NCBI RefSeq assembly: GCF_004698125.1
Contig: NZ_ML214297.1
Coordinates: 806,001 to 870,000, forward strand
Direction of reading: 5' to 3'
Length of the DNA: 64,000 bases
Source: Halosimplex halophilum
GTDB lineage: Archaea > Halobacteriota > Halobacteria > Halobacteriales > Haloarculaceae
Part shown: one piece after another, positions 33,732 to 42,498 of the stretch
How the letters are laid out: each line of letters begins with the position of its first letter
Position numbering within the stretch: position 1 is the stretch's first letter
The notes under the pieces: model-generated
Told to the model about the DNA's origin: nothing
Databases searched by the model: none
The model's input: only the letters and a program-made list of their open reading frames with translations
Position numbers and translations under genes: made by a program

Positions 33732-34571
33732 TCAGAGGAGCGCGATCGCCGCCGCGGCCACGTTCTGCTGGTCGGGCAGCTGGTCGCCGAAGGCCACAAC
33801 GACGTACAGCAGCGTGAACAGCGTCGCGTTGTAGATCCCGTGGATCAGCGAGGGCACGACGATGTTGTCGGTGAGCTCGTAGGCCGCCCCGAAGACCAGC
33901 GACGGGCCGACGAGCACCGCCAGCGCGACGAAGTTGCCGGCCGCGGAGCCGCCGGTCAGCGCGAACCAGTGGAGGCCCGCGAAGACGGTACTGGCGAGGA
34001 GGATGCCCGCAACGGGCCCGAGTACCTCGCGGAGCCGCCCCTGGACGACGCCGCGGAAGAGCAGTTCCTCGCCCGGGCCGATGACCAGGATCGACGCGGG
34101 GATCAGGATCAGCAGGACCTCGGGGTTCTCCATCCCGATCTCGGCGGCCTGGTTGGTGCCGGTGTCGACCTGAAGCAGCGTGACGAGGATCGACCCGGCG
34201 AAGGCGGCGCCGAGCGCGAGGACGTAGCCGCCGACGACGACGGCGACCGCACGGAGGTCCGGCAGGTCGGCGTCGATGTCGAACGGCCCGGGGACGCCGT
34301 CGAACCCGAGGAGCGACCTGACCTCGGGGCCGACGACGGGCCGGAGTTTCAGATACGCGAACGCGACGCCGGCACAGCCCACGCCCTGTACGAAGACGAG
34401 ACTCAGGACGATCACCGCGGCCGGCGAGATCTCGATACCGAGTCCGAGAGTCAGTACGGCGGCGGCGACGGAGGCGAGTACGAACCCGAACGCCAGCCCG
34501 CCGCCGCCGAGGCCGAGGGCGGAGACGAGCGCGACTACCGTTCGAAGCGGGGACCGTTCACTCGTTGCCAT
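33732..34571 (-). CDS. CPBP (CAAX protease/bacteriocin-processing) intramembrane metalloprotease
   Basis: A 279-residue membrane protein with about eight hydrophobic segments. The three ABI/CPBP motifs are present: GPGEELLFRGVVQGRL (motif 1 EE..R), FAGLHWFAL (motif 2 with His) and SLIHGIYNAT (motif 3 His/Asn). Members are intramembrane glutamate-type proteases of the Rce1 family; substrates in haloarchaea are unknown. The ATG at 34571 is preferred over a GTG 6 nt upstream. Confidence 0.88.
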   Translation of the reverse strand: MATSERSPLRTVVALVSALGLGGGGLAFGFVLASVAAAVLTLGLGIEISPAAVIVLSLVFVQGVGCAGVAFAYLKLRPVVGPEVRSLLGFDGVPGPFDIDADLPDLRAVAVVVGGYVLALGAAFAGSILVTLLQVDTGTNQAAEIGMENPEVLLILIPASILVIGPGEELLFRGVVQGRLREVLGPVAGILLASTVFAGLHWFALTGGSAAGNFVALAVLVGPSLVFGAAYELTDNIVVPSLIHGIYNATLFTLLYVVVAFGDQLPDQQNVAAAAIALL

Positions 34572-34725
34572 TCTCACCCGTCTATACGCCCGTCCGCGCC
34601 AAAAGGGATTCCCTCCTGTCGACCGGCGTCGAGCGATTGGACCGACCGCCCAGCGGCCGGCGGTCCACCCGATGTATAAGGTGATCTTACGGCTTCCCGG
34701 GCGTCGGTATCCGTTTCAGGGCAAG

Positions 34726-34731
34726 CTATAT
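34726..34731 (+). promoter_or_regulatory. TATA box of the small zinc protein gene at 34760
   Basis: 'ctatat', 29-34 nt before the ATG. Confidence 0.5.
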
Positions 34732-34759
34732 GTGAACGTCTCGCACACGTTCGGGTACG

Positions 34760-34951
34760 ATGGTAGAATGTGACCACTGCGGCGACGACGTGTTCCGCGC
34801 GTGGCGGCGCCGCGAGCGGACGGAGACGATGACCCACCGGACGGTAGCCTGGGTCTGCGAGGACTGCCACCCCGAACTGGGCGAGACCGGGCGGACGGCC
34901 GCGGCCGGGAGCCGCGCGGTCGCGGACGGGGGGAGACGGACCGAGACGTAG
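34760..34951 (+). CDS. Small zinc-ribbon protein
   Basis: A 63-residue protein. MVECDHCGDDVF and VAWVCEDCHPELG form two CxxC knuckles about 29 residues apart, a classic zinc ribbon; the C-terminal 20 residues are charged and disordered. Single gene with a clear TATA box. Probably nucleic-acid or protein binding. Confidence 0.78.
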   Translation: MVECDHCGDDVFRAWRRRERTETMTHRTVAWVCEDCHPELGETGRTAAAGSRAVADGGRRTET

Positions 34952-35092
34952 CGACCGCGGCCGACCGACCTGACGGGACGACCGCGCGAATTTCGTGACG
35001 AACCCGCGGATTTCGGGCCGTGACTCGGCTCTCCGGTAGCAAATTACTTGTAGGTGAAGTCGAAAGAACAGCCCGAAGCGGTCGCTGGGTGT

Positions 35093-36151
35093 ATGAACGG
35101 GACGTTCTACGGCGTCCTCGGGGTGGGACCCGACGCCGACGAGGAAGCGATCCGCGCCGCCTACCGCGAGCGCGTCAAGGAGCACCACCCGGACGTGAGC
35201 GCCGACCCCGACGCGGCCGACCGGTTCAGGCGCCTGACCGTCGCGAAGGAGACGCTGCTCGACGCGGCCGAGCGCGCGCGGTACGACCGGCTCGGCCACC
35301 GCGCGTACGTCGAATCGCACGCCGATCCGAGCCTCTGGACGACCGAGTCCTCGACGGATGCAACCGTCCCGTCCGCCGACGACCCGACCGACGGGGCGCG
35401 GGACGGTTCCGACGGCGCGGGCGACGGGGCGCGGGACGCTTCCGACGACCCGGCCGACGGGCCCGCCCGGAACGGGTCTACCGGGACGTGGGCCGGACGA
35501 ACGGCGGAGAGCCGCCGGTCGCCGTCCGCCCGGTCCTCGACCGCGACGGGGTCGGCTACCGAAGACCGCGCCCGCCGGACCACGACCGGAGCCACCGGCG
35601 CCGGATCGTCGGATCCGGGACCGGCGGGCTCGGGGTCCGGGAGTGCCTCGTCCGGTTCGACCGGGCCCAGCAGCGGTCGGGCGTCGAACGGCGACGGAGC
35701 GCCGAACGGCGGCGACGGAGCGCCGGGCGACGGCGGGACGACCGGCGGCGCCACGGCCACGGCGACAGCCGGCGGCGCGGCGGCGTCGGGGCCGAGGAGC
35801 CGGGAGTCCGCGACCGGTGACGCGGCGAGCGGGGCGCGGCGACGGACCCGGCGGCCGTCCGGGTCGTACGCGACGACCAGTTTCTGGGGGGCCGCCGAGA
35901 GCCGGTCGGGCGCCGGGCGGTCGTCGGACCCGGCGACGCGACGCGCCCTGACCGCGCTCCGCCGGCTCGGGCCGTGGATCCTGGTCCACGTCCTCTTCCT
36001 CTCGCTGGCGGTCGGAACCGGCTGGTACGTCTACGCGGTCGTCCTGCCGCCGGCCGAGCGGTCGGCCGCGCTGCTGTTCGTCCTGATCGGCGAGGTGGGG
36101 CTGGCGGTGGTTCTGTCGTCGTTGCACATACTCTCGCGGCTCTACCGGTAG
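35093..36151 (+). CDS. Membrane-anchored DnaJ-domain protein
   Basis: A 352-residue protein. Residues 2-62 are a J domain with the HPD triplet at 32-34 (KEHHPDVS), which stimulates Hsp70/DnaK ATPase. A low-complexity Gly/Ser/Thr/Asp linker runs from about 75 to 285. Two hydrophobic segments end the protein (about 292-316 PWILVHVLFLSLAVG and 324-346 LLFVLIGEVGLAVVL). The J domain therefore sits in the cytoplasm tethered to the membrane, where it could recruit DnaK to translocation or membrane-protein folding. The ATG at 35093 starts right at the J domain; a GTG at 35054 is possible. Confidence 0.85.
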   Translation: MNGTFYGVLGVGPDADEEAIRAAYRERVKEHHPDVSADPDAADRFRRLTVAKETLLDAAERARYDRLGHRAYVESHADPSLWTTESSTDATVPSADDPTDGARDGSDGAGDGARDASDDPADGPARNGSTGTWAGRTAESRRSPSARSSTATGSATEDRARRTTTGATGAGSSDPGPAGSGSGSASSGSTGPSSGRASNGDGAPNGGDGAPGDGGTTGGATATATAGGAAASGPRSRESATGDAASGARRRTRRPSGSYATTSFWGAAESRSGAGRSSDPATRRALTALRRLGPWILVHVLFLSLAVGTGWYVYAVVLPPAERSAALLFVLIGEVGLAVVLSSLHILSRLYR

Positions 36152-36238
36152 CCGGTGCTGACGGCTCCTGGGGCAGGTTCGAGCTTCAAACGCGTTTTTG
36201 TCTTTTGGGAAAGCCCATTACGGTCGGCCATCTGTGCT

Positions 36239-37435
36239 ATGGCAATGGGTCGTCTGCTGCCGTTCAAGTCGGAGCCGACGCGGACGCCCGACGAGCCGAA
36301 GGTCCTCGACCTCGACGACGAGGCGACCGAGGAGGCGCTGTCCGCGCTCTCGTCGGACACCGCACGGAAGATCCTGGCGACGCTGTACGAGGAGCCGAAG
36401 ACGCCGCCGGAGATCCGCGACGAGGTGGGGACCTCCCTCCAGAACGTCCACTACCACGTCGAGCGGCTGGAGGACGCCGACCTGATCCAGCCGGCGGGGG
36501 AGGGCTACTCCGAGAAGGGCACGGAGATGACCATCTACGCGCCGGCGAGCGAGGCGCTCGTGCTGTTCGCCGGCCAGGAGCACGACCGCTCGCGCCTGAA
36601 GACGGCGCTGACGCGGCTGCTGGGCTCGGTCGGCCTGCTGGCGGTCGCGAGCCTCGCCGTCCGGCGGCTGTTCGGCGAGTCCGGCGGACGGCTCGGCGAC
36701 TACGGAGTCTCCTTCGGGATGGGGTCGCAGTCCGGCGCCGACGGCGGCGACGCCGGGGACGGTAGCGCCGGCGGTGGGGACGGGGGCGGCGGCGACGGTA
36801 CTGCCGATGCCGACGGCGGCGACGGCGGAGACGCTGCCGACGGCGGAGACGGTGGGGGTGCCGACGCGGGAGCGGACGACGCCGCCGGGGAGGCCACGAC
36901 CACCGGCGACGGCGATGTCGGGGTGTTCGGCGGCGGGGAGACGGACGCCGGCGAGGCGACCCCGAGTCCGACGCCCGAGCCGGGAGCCGCGACGGAGGCC
37001 CCGTCCGCCACGCCCGCGGGGACCCCCTCGGCGACGCCCGCCGAGACCGCGTCGGCGACGCCGGCCGGTACCCCGTCACCGACGCCCGCGGGGACGCCCA
37101 CGCCGGCAGCGACGCCCTCGCCCACGGCCGCGCCGACCGAGACCCAGGCCGCGACGCCCGCACCGACCGCGACGCCCACCGCGACGGAGACGGCGACGCC
37201 CCGGTCGACCCCCACGCCGACGGACTCGCCGTCGCCGACGCCGACCGAGACGGGCATGGATTCGGGGACGATCACCCTCGACACCGAGACGCAGATCCCG
37301 GCCGAGACGGTCGACGGTGCCCGGCAGGTCGCCGGCGGCGGCGACTCGCTGCTGGCCGACCCGGCGGTCGCCTTCTTCCTCGGCGGGCTGTTCATGATCC
37401 TCGTCGTCACCGCCTGGTGGTACGTCCAGGGGTGA
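36239..37435 (+). CDS. Membrane-tethered winged-helix (ArsR-like) protein with mucin-like stalk
   Basis: A 398-residue protein. Residues about 25-95 form an ArsR-type winged helix: ALSSDTARKILATLYEEPKTPPEI, then TSLQNVHYHVERLEDADLI with the recognition helix. One hydrophobic segment (about 103-120, GSVGLLAVASLAVRRLF) follows, then a Gly/Asp-rich stretch (135-195) and over 120 residues of Thr/Pro/Ala repeats (ATPSPTPEPG type), and a last hydrophobic segment (about 375-396). The DNA-binding domain would be inside and the repeat region outside the cell. The start at 36239 follows an AT-rich promoter; earlier codons are not coding-like. Confidence 0.82.
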   Translation: MAMGRLLPFKSEPTRTPDEPKVLDLDDEATEEALSALSSDTARKILATLYEEPKTPPEIRDEVGTSLQNVHYHVERLEDADLIQPAGEGYSEKGTEMTIYAPASEALVLFAGQEHDRSRLKTALTRLLGSVGLLAVASLAVRRLFGESGGRLGDYGVSFGMGSQSGADGGDAGDGSAGGGDGGGGDGTADADGGDGGDAADGGDGGGADAGADDAAGEATTTGDGDVGVFGGGETDAGEATPSPTPEPGAATEAPSATPAGTPSATPAETASATPAGTPSPTPAGTPTPAATPSPTAAPTETQAATPAPTATPTATETATPRSTPTPTDSPSPTPTETGMDSGTITLDTETQIPAETVDGARQVAGGGDSLLADPAVAFFLGGLFMILVVTAWWYVQG

Positions 37436-37535
37436 CCCCGGGGGCTCCGCGACCGTCGCCGCCCTCGTGACCGTCCGCCGCCCGTTGCCGGTCGCGATAG
37501 CAAGTCGTATGGGTCAGTCGCGGCAAGGACGCAGC

Positions 37536-38885
37536 ATGAACGTGCGACGGGTGGACGAGCTGGGTCCCGACGAGCGGGCGGCGCTGTTCGACCGCGACGC
37601 CGGGGTCGAGGCCGTCCGCGACGACGCCCGCGAGATCGTCGACCGCGTGCGGTCGGAGGGCGACGCGGCCCTGCGGACCCTCTCGCGTGAGATCGACGGC
37701 GTCGAGGTCGGCAACCTCGACGTGACCGACCGCGTCGAGCGTGCCTACGACGAGATCGACGCGGAGACCCGCGCGGCCATCGAGGACGCGGCGGCCAACG
37801 TCCGCGAGTTCCACGAGCGCCAGCTGCCCGAGGACTGGACCGAGGACTTCGCCGGCCGCGAACTCGGCCGGCGCTTCCGGCCGCTCGACACGGTCGGCGT
37901 CTACGCCCCGGGCGGGACGGCCGCCTACCCCTCCAGCGTGCTGATGGGCGTGATCCCGGCGGTCGTCGCGGGCGTCGAACACGTCGCCGTGGCGACCCCG
38001 CCGGCCGAGGAGATCAACCCGGTGACGCTGGCGGCCATCGAGGTCGCCGGCGCCGACGCGGTCTACCAGGTCGGCGGCGCGCAGGCGGTCGCCGCGCTCG
38101 CCTACGGCACCGAGACGATAAACGCCGTCCAGAAGGTCGTCGGGCCCGGCAACCAGTGGGTCACCGCCGCCAAGGCCGAGGTCCGGGGCGACGTGGAGAT
38201 CGACTTCCTCGCGGGGCCGAGCGAGGTGCTGGTCGTCGCCGACGAGACGGCGGATCCGTCGCTCGTGGCGGCGGACCTGGTCGCCCAGGCCGAACACGGC
38301 GAGACGAGCTCCGTCGTCGCCGTCACCGACGACGAGGACACGGCCGAGGCGGTCGCCGCGGCCGTCGACGACCACGCCGCGGGCCGCGACCGCGAGGAGA
38401 CGATCCGCGCGGCGCTCGACCGGGACGCCAGCGGCGTCTTCCTCGCCCGGTCGATGCCCGAGGCCGTGCTGTTCGCCGAGGAGTACGCCCCCGAGCACCT
38501 CTCGATCCAGGCCGACGACGCCGAGGCGCTGCTTGACCGGGTCCCCAGCGCCGGCAGCGCCTTCCTCGGCCCCTACAGCCCCGTCGCCGCCGGCGACTAC
38601 GCGACCGGCACGAACCACGTCCTCCCGACCAACGGCAAGGCCCGGGTGACCGGCGGGCTCTCCGTCGACACCTTCCTCCGGTCGACGACGGTCCAGCGCC
38701 TCTCCGCGGACGCGCTCGGCGACCTGCGCGACACCGTCACGACCCTGGCGGACGCCGAAGGGCTGGAGGCCCACGCACACAGCGTCGACGCGCGCTTCGA
38801 GCGCGACGCGTCCGGCGAGGGCGGCGACGAGACCGGCGAAGCCGGCGACGACACTGACACGGACGCCGAGCGGGCCGACGAGTAG
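37536..38885 (+). CDS. hisD: Histidinol dehydrogenase (HisD)
   Basis: A 449-residue enzyme, last two oxidation steps of histidine synthesis (histidinol to histidine, NAD and zinc). Typical segments: [20 protein letters not shown] near 123-142, [15 protein letters not shown] near 203, [13 protein letters not shown] near 222, [13 protein letters not shown] near 315 with the catalytic Glu-His, and [17 protein letters not shown] near 365. An acidic tail of about 25 residues ([16 protein letters not shown]) is extra to the family. The ATG at 37536 begins the usual [10 protein letters not shown]; hisC is 5 kb away on the other strand. Confidence 0.95.
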   Translation: MNVRRVDELGPDERAALFDRDAGVEAVRDDAREIVDRVRSEGDAALRTLSREIDGVEVGNLDVTDRVERAYDEIDAETRAAIEDAAANVREFHERQLPEDWTEDFAGRELGRRFRPLDTVGVYAPGGTAAYPSSVLMGVIPAVVAGVEHVAVATPPAEEINPVTLAAIEVAGADAVYQVGGAQAVAALAYGTETINAVQKVVGPGNQWVTAAKAEVRGDVEIDFLAGPSEVLVVADETADPSLVAADLVAQAEHGETSSVVAVTDDEDTAEAVAAAVDDHAAGRDREETIRAALDRDASGVFLARSMPEAVLFAEEYAPEHLSIQADDAEALLDRVPSAGSAFLGPYSPVAAGDYATGTNHVLPTNGKARVTGGLSVDTFLRSTTVQRLSADALGDLRDTVTTLADAEGLEAHAHSVDARFERDASGEGGDETGEAGDDTDTDAERADE

Positions 38886-38965
38886 CGCGGGGTTACCGGG
38901 CCTGTCCCGGGTCGGACGCGCCGCGGGTCGTCAGGTCTTTCCGGCGCAACGTCGTTCGGTCGGGC

Positions 38966-39469
38966 ATGACAGAGGACGTGCGCTATCGGCCGGCGAACGC
39001 CGGCGACGTGGCCGGGGTCCAGCGGGTCGCCGCCGACGCGTGGCACACAGCCTACGACGACATCCTCGGCGAGGAGACGGTCGAGACGATGCTCGACGAG
39101 TGGTACGAGGACGACGCCATCGAGGCCGGCGTCGAGCACGAGGCACAGGACTTCTTCGTCGCCGTCGTCGACGGCGAGGTCGTCGGCTACGCCCACGCCG
39201 GACCGCACCCGCCCCGGCGCGTCCACCAGGTCTACCGCCTGTACGTCGACCCCGACCACTGGCGCGAGGGGATCGGCCGCAACCTCGTCGCGGAGGTCGA
39301 GCAGGCGCTGTACGACCGCGACGTGACCGCCTACGAGGCGGAGGTGCTGGCCGGCAACGACCGCGCCGTCGCCTTCTACGAGGCGGTCGGCTTCGAGCGC
39401 GTCGACGAGCAGGAGACCGACTTCGCGGGCACCACCGCGACCGAATACGTCTTCCAGAAGCGCCTGTAG
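38966..39469 (+). CDS. GNAT family N-acetyltransferase
   Basis: A 167-residue acetyltransferase. The acetyl-CoA binding motif A is YRLYVDPDHWREGIGRNLVAEVEQ (split: LYVDPDHW then REGIGRNL) and the motif B is NDRAVAFYEAVGFERV. The N-terminal VRYRPANAGDVAGVQRVAADAW is typical of the family. Acceptor unknown. Single gene. Confidence 0.9.
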   Translation: MTEDVRYRPANAGDVAGVQRVAADAWHTAYDDILGEETVETMLDEWYEDDAIEAGVEHEAQDFFVAVVDGEVVGYAHAGPHPPRRVHQVYRLYVDPDHWREGIGRNLVAEVEQALYDRDVTAYEAEVLAGNDRAVAFYEAVGFERVDEQETDFAGTTATEYVFQKRL

Positions 39470-39553
39470 CGAGCCGGGACGGCGGCGGCCGCGAGCCGGC
39501 GCGGCCGTCGCCCCGCCGTCAGGGTTAACACGTTCGGGGCGAAACTCAAGGGT

Positions 39554-39925
39554 ATGAGTTCCACGACGGAGCCCGAGCCCGACCCGGACCGGCAGGGCAT
39601 CGAGGTCACGGAGGCGGCCGCCGAGGAGGCCGTCTCGCTCCTCGAGGACGAGGACATGGATACCGACGTGGCGGGGCTGCGCCTGTTCGTCCAGCAGGGC
39701 GGCTGCGCGGGGCTGTCCTACGGGATGCGCTTCGAGTTCGAGCCCGAGGACGACGACACCGTCCACGAACATCACGGGCTGCGCGTGTTCGTCGACCCGG
39801 CGAGCATCGACTACGTGGAGGGGTCGGTGCTCGACTTCGAGGGCGGGCTCCAGGGCGAGGGGTTCCACGTCCGGAACCCCAACGTCGTCAGCGAGTGCGG
39901 CTGCGGCGAGAGCTTCCGTACCTAG
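39554..39925 (+). CDS. HesB/IscA-family iron-sulfur cluster assembly protein
   Basis: A 123-residue A-type carrier. The three conserved cysteines are there: [12 protein letters not shown] and the C-terminal SECGCGESF (CxC). It delivers Fe-S clusters to apoproteins. A 20-residue acidic N-terminal extension is extra. A 'gttaac' promoter-like element lies about 35 nt upstream. Its stop codon overlaps the dodecin stop codon on the other strand (39922-39925), leaving no spacer between the two messages. Confidence 0.92.
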   Translation: MSSTTEPEPDPDRQGIEVTEAAAEEAVSLLEDEDMDTDVAGLRLFVQQGGCAGLSYGMRFEFEPEDDDTVHEHHGLRVFVDPASIDYVEGSVLDFEGGLQGEGFHVRNPNVVSECGCGESFRT

Positions 39926-40122
39926 TCTTCCAGTTCGAACGCCACCTCGACTTCGGCCTGGTACTCCCGACCCTCGACGCTGGCCACCTCGACGCCCATC
40001 TCCTCGACCTCGACCCACTTGACGTTCTGCAGGGTCTCCTCCGCGCGGTCGACCGCGTCGTCGACCGCCTCGTCGAAGCTCTCGCTGCTCGTCCCGATCA
40101 GTGTGATCTTCTTGAATACCAT
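39922..40122 (-). CDS. Dodecin (flavin-binding)
   Basis: A 66-residue protein: [23 protein letters not shown], then [19 protein letters not shown], then [13 protein letters not shown]. The strand-helix-strand-strand layout and the conserved Trp are those of dodecin, a dodecameric store that sequesters riboflavin and lumichrome and protects from photodamage, characterised in Halobacterium. ATG at 40122; upstream longer frames are shadows. Confidence 0.95.
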   Translation of the reverse strand: MVFKKITLIGTSSESFDEAVDDAVDRAEETLQNVKWVEVEEMGVEVASVEGREYQAEVEVAFELED

Positions 40123-40238
40123 CGCGCTGTGTGGTACGCCCCCACGGTACAAAAGGTTCGGCCGGGCGACAGAGCGAGGTGGCGCGTCGACCGACGGGCG
40201 TTCGCCCCGGCGGGCGCGGCCGACGGGTCCGCGCTCGC

Positions 40239-40892
40239 TCACGCGGCCCGCTCGTCGAGGCGGTCCCGGATGTAGTGGGAGACGTCGTTGAGATGGGCGG
40301 TGCCCCAGATCGCGACGACGACGGCGCCGAGCGTGTTGTAGACGAGGTCCCACAGCGAGTCCTCCAGGCCGTACTGGGTCAGGATCGTCTCGGTCCCGGC
40401 CATCGAGGCGACCACGCCGATCGTGAACTCGATGATCTCCCAGAAGACGCCGTAGGCGAGGACGAACATGAGGATGAAGACGAAGACGAACCGCGGCGGC
40501 AGGTTGATCTGGTCGGAGTGCTCGTCGAGCGCGCGGACGGTGGCGTAGCCGACGCCGGCGACGACCGACGACGACAGCGCGTGGGTCATGTGGTCCCACC
40601 AGGGGATCGAGACGTAGAAGCTCTCGCCGCCGGTGCCGATGGTCCCGAAGGCGTGGAGGAAGACGGCGCTGGTGATCCACAGCGTCAGCCCGGCGTCGAG
40701 CGGGACGCCGTAGTCGCGTTCCAGTACCGGGACGAGTTGCGCGATCAGCAGCGCCACGCCGGCGTTGGCGATGATCTTCACGTTCAGCCTCCAGACGCCG
40801 TAGAGGAAGACGCCGAGCATGACCAGCTCCATCAGCCAGGTGAGCCGGCGCTGCTGCCGGGTCGAGATCCCGAGGCGGTCGCGGATCCTCAC
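40239..40892 (-). CDS. DUF2238/YjdF-like membrane protein
   Basis: A 217-residue protein with six or so hydrophobic segments. The hallmark [20 protein letters not shown] (near 98-117) and [12 protein letters not shown] (near 150) fit the DUF2238/YjdF family; the Asp, His and Glu within helices are conserved in that family. Function unknown. Start overlaps the stop of the upstream membrane protein gene (ATGA), so the two are an operon. Confidence 0.8.
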   Translation of the reverse strand: MRIRDRLGISTRQQRRLTWLMELVMLGVFLYGVWRLNVKIIANAGVALLIAQLVPVLERDYGVPLDAGLTLWITSAVFLHAFGTIGTGGESFYVSIPWWDHMTHALSSSVVAGVGYATVRALDEHSDQINLPPRFVFVFILMFVLAYGVFWEIIEFTIGVVASMAGTETILTQYGLEDSLWDLVYNTLGAVVVAIWGTAHLNDVSHYIRDRLDERAA

Positions 40893-41527
40893 GCCGTCTC
40901 ACCCCGGGCCCGGCCCTCGACGACGGCCCGCCGCTTGACGTAGAACCGGAAGACGAGCCCGGCGACCAGGCCGGCGATCCCCGAGCCGACGAACTCGACC
41001 ATCAGTTCGTGTTCGATGGTTTCGAGGTCGGCGTCGGAGAGCACGCCGTCGGGTCCGGGGTCGAGCAGGAGCGTGGTCCCGAGGTGGACGTCCGACCCCC
41101 AGCGCGCGAGCGCCCACAGGCCCGCCGCGCCCAGCGTCGTGACGACGACGAACAGGACGGCGAAGCCGACGCTCATCTCGACGGGGGTGAACAGGTGGAG
41201 GTTGACCGCGACCAGCAGCGCGAACGCGGCGATCGAGAGGTAGGTCGCGACGGTGCTGGTCACCTGCAGCGTGGCGACGGCGCGCCCGACGACCGGCAGG
41301 CCCGCGAGCAGGACGACCTCGGCGGGCGGCATCGCGCGCGGGTTCCGCCGCACCAGCGCCGGCAGCGCGACCACGACCCCGACGGTCGCGGCGAACGCCG
41401 CCCACAGGAGGTCGCCCGTGGCGACGCTCTCGATACAGACCAGGCCGACGACGCCGACCAGCACCCACGCGGCGCCGGCGTTGACCCGGGTGTCGGTCAG
41501 CAGCTCGCCGAGGTCCCGTTGTGCCAT
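40889..41527 (-). CDS. Integral membrane protein, first gene of a two-gene operon
   Basis: A 212-residue protein with six hydrophobic segments, and near the C-terminus an amphipathic stretch [23 protein letters not shown] before the last helix and a basic end [15 protein letters not shown]. No family motif recognised. Its stop overlaps the start of the DUF2238-type gene, so the proteins may act together in the membrane. Confidence 0.72.
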   Translation of the reverse strand: MAQRDLGELLTDTRVNAGAAWVLVGVVGLVCIESVATGDLLWAAFAATVGVVVALPALVRRNPRAMPPAEVVLLAGLPVVGRAVATLQVTSTVATYLSIAAFALLVAVNLHLFTPVEMSVGFAVLFVVVTTLGAAGLWALARWGSDVHLGTTLLLDPGPDGVLSDADLETIEHELMVEFVGSGIAGLVAGLVFRFYVKRRAVVEGRARGETA

Positions 41528-41619
41528 GCTACCCACAGGGATTCGGCTCCACCAAGGAAACGCTAACGGCTCCCCGGGATCGCCGTGCGGGAGAACAGCG
41601 TCGAGGCGCCGGCGAGCGG

Positions 41620-41928
41620 TCAGGCCGCGTTGCGGTGACAGGCGACCTCGTAGTCGCCGTCCTCGTCGACACCCATGATCGCCCACTCGTAGTCCGGGTC
41701 GGCGGTCTCCAGGCGGCGTTCGAGCTCGGGCACGTCCTCGGACCACGCGACGAAACACCGGTACTCCCCCGAGTCGGGCGTCTCGTCGAACTCCTCGGCC
41801 GGTGTGACGTGAACGACACGCCACTTCCGTTCGGCCAGGTACTCGCCGCCGCTGTCGGTCACCGTGTATCCGAGGTCTGCGAAGATCGACCGGGCCTTCT
41901 CGTCGAGGTGCTTGGTAACAGCCCTCAT
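41620..41928 (-). CDS. Conserved haloarchaeal hypothetical protein
   Basis: A 102-residue soluble protein: VTKHLDEKARSIFADLGYTV, then EYLAERKWRVVHVTPAEE, then YRCFVAWSEDVPELERRL. The alternating helix and strand order resembles a small alpha/beta domain. No catalytic motif. DUF7116-like naming is possible but unverified. ATG at 41928; a TATA-like 'acttatcc' lies about 30 nt upstream on the minus strand. Confidence 0.72.
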   Translation of the reverse strand: MRAVTKHLDEKARSIFADLGYTVTDSGGEYLAERKWRVVHVTPAEEFDETPDSGEYRCFVAWSEDVPELERRLETADPDYEWAIMGVDEDGDYEVACHRNAA

Positions 41929-42086
41929 TCGTGTGCAGTTACCACGGGATCCGGGATAAGTGTTCCTACGGTTCACAGTCGACGGGAGTGCGGACCTGTC
42001 CCCCTCGACCGGTAGCGCCTCGTTACGCGGGGCCGAACGGGGGCAGCGTGGCGCCACCTCGACATCGGCGTGGCCTCGCAGCCGCG

Positions 42087-42326
42087 TCACTCGTGGGCGG
42101 CGTCCCACTCGTCGGGTTTCTTGAGGTTGCCGCAGTCGTTGCACTTGATCCGCCCCATCGAGTCCATCGCCGTCCGGAAGGAGTCGCAGTTGCCGCAGAA
42201 GTACCCCCAGCGGCGCTCGCGGTCGGGCGTCCGGTAGACGACGAAGAAGGGGCCCTCCGCCCCGCGCTCGGCGTCCTCGGTGTCGACGTACAGCGTCTCC
42301 GCGTCGGGACCGGTCTTCGTCTCCAT
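42087..42326 (-). CDS. Small zinc-ribbon protein (DUF5816-like)
   Basis: A 79-residue protein: an N-terminal strand region (FFVVYRTPDRERRWGYFCGNC) and RIKCNDCGNLKKPDEWD. Two CxxC pairs 20 residues apart form a zinc ribbon, matching haloarchaeal DUF5816-type proteins. I begin at METKTGPDAE (42326). Function unknown. Confidence 0.78.
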   Translation of the reverse strand: METKTGPDAETLYVDTEDAERGAEGPFFVVYRTPDRERRWGYFCGNCDSFRTAMDSMGRIKCNDCGNLKKPDEWDAAHE

Positions 42327-42498
42327 ATCCGAGGTGAGGGCCACGCCGCCCAAAGTCCTTCCGTCCGTGGCAGGAACCGGCGGCCGGGCCGGACTCCGCC
42401 CCCTCGTGGGGGCCGACGCCGGCGGTCGGATCCCGGCGTGTGACCGGCCGACCGGCCACCGAAGACGATATGGGCCCGTGGCGACTGCGATACGACGG

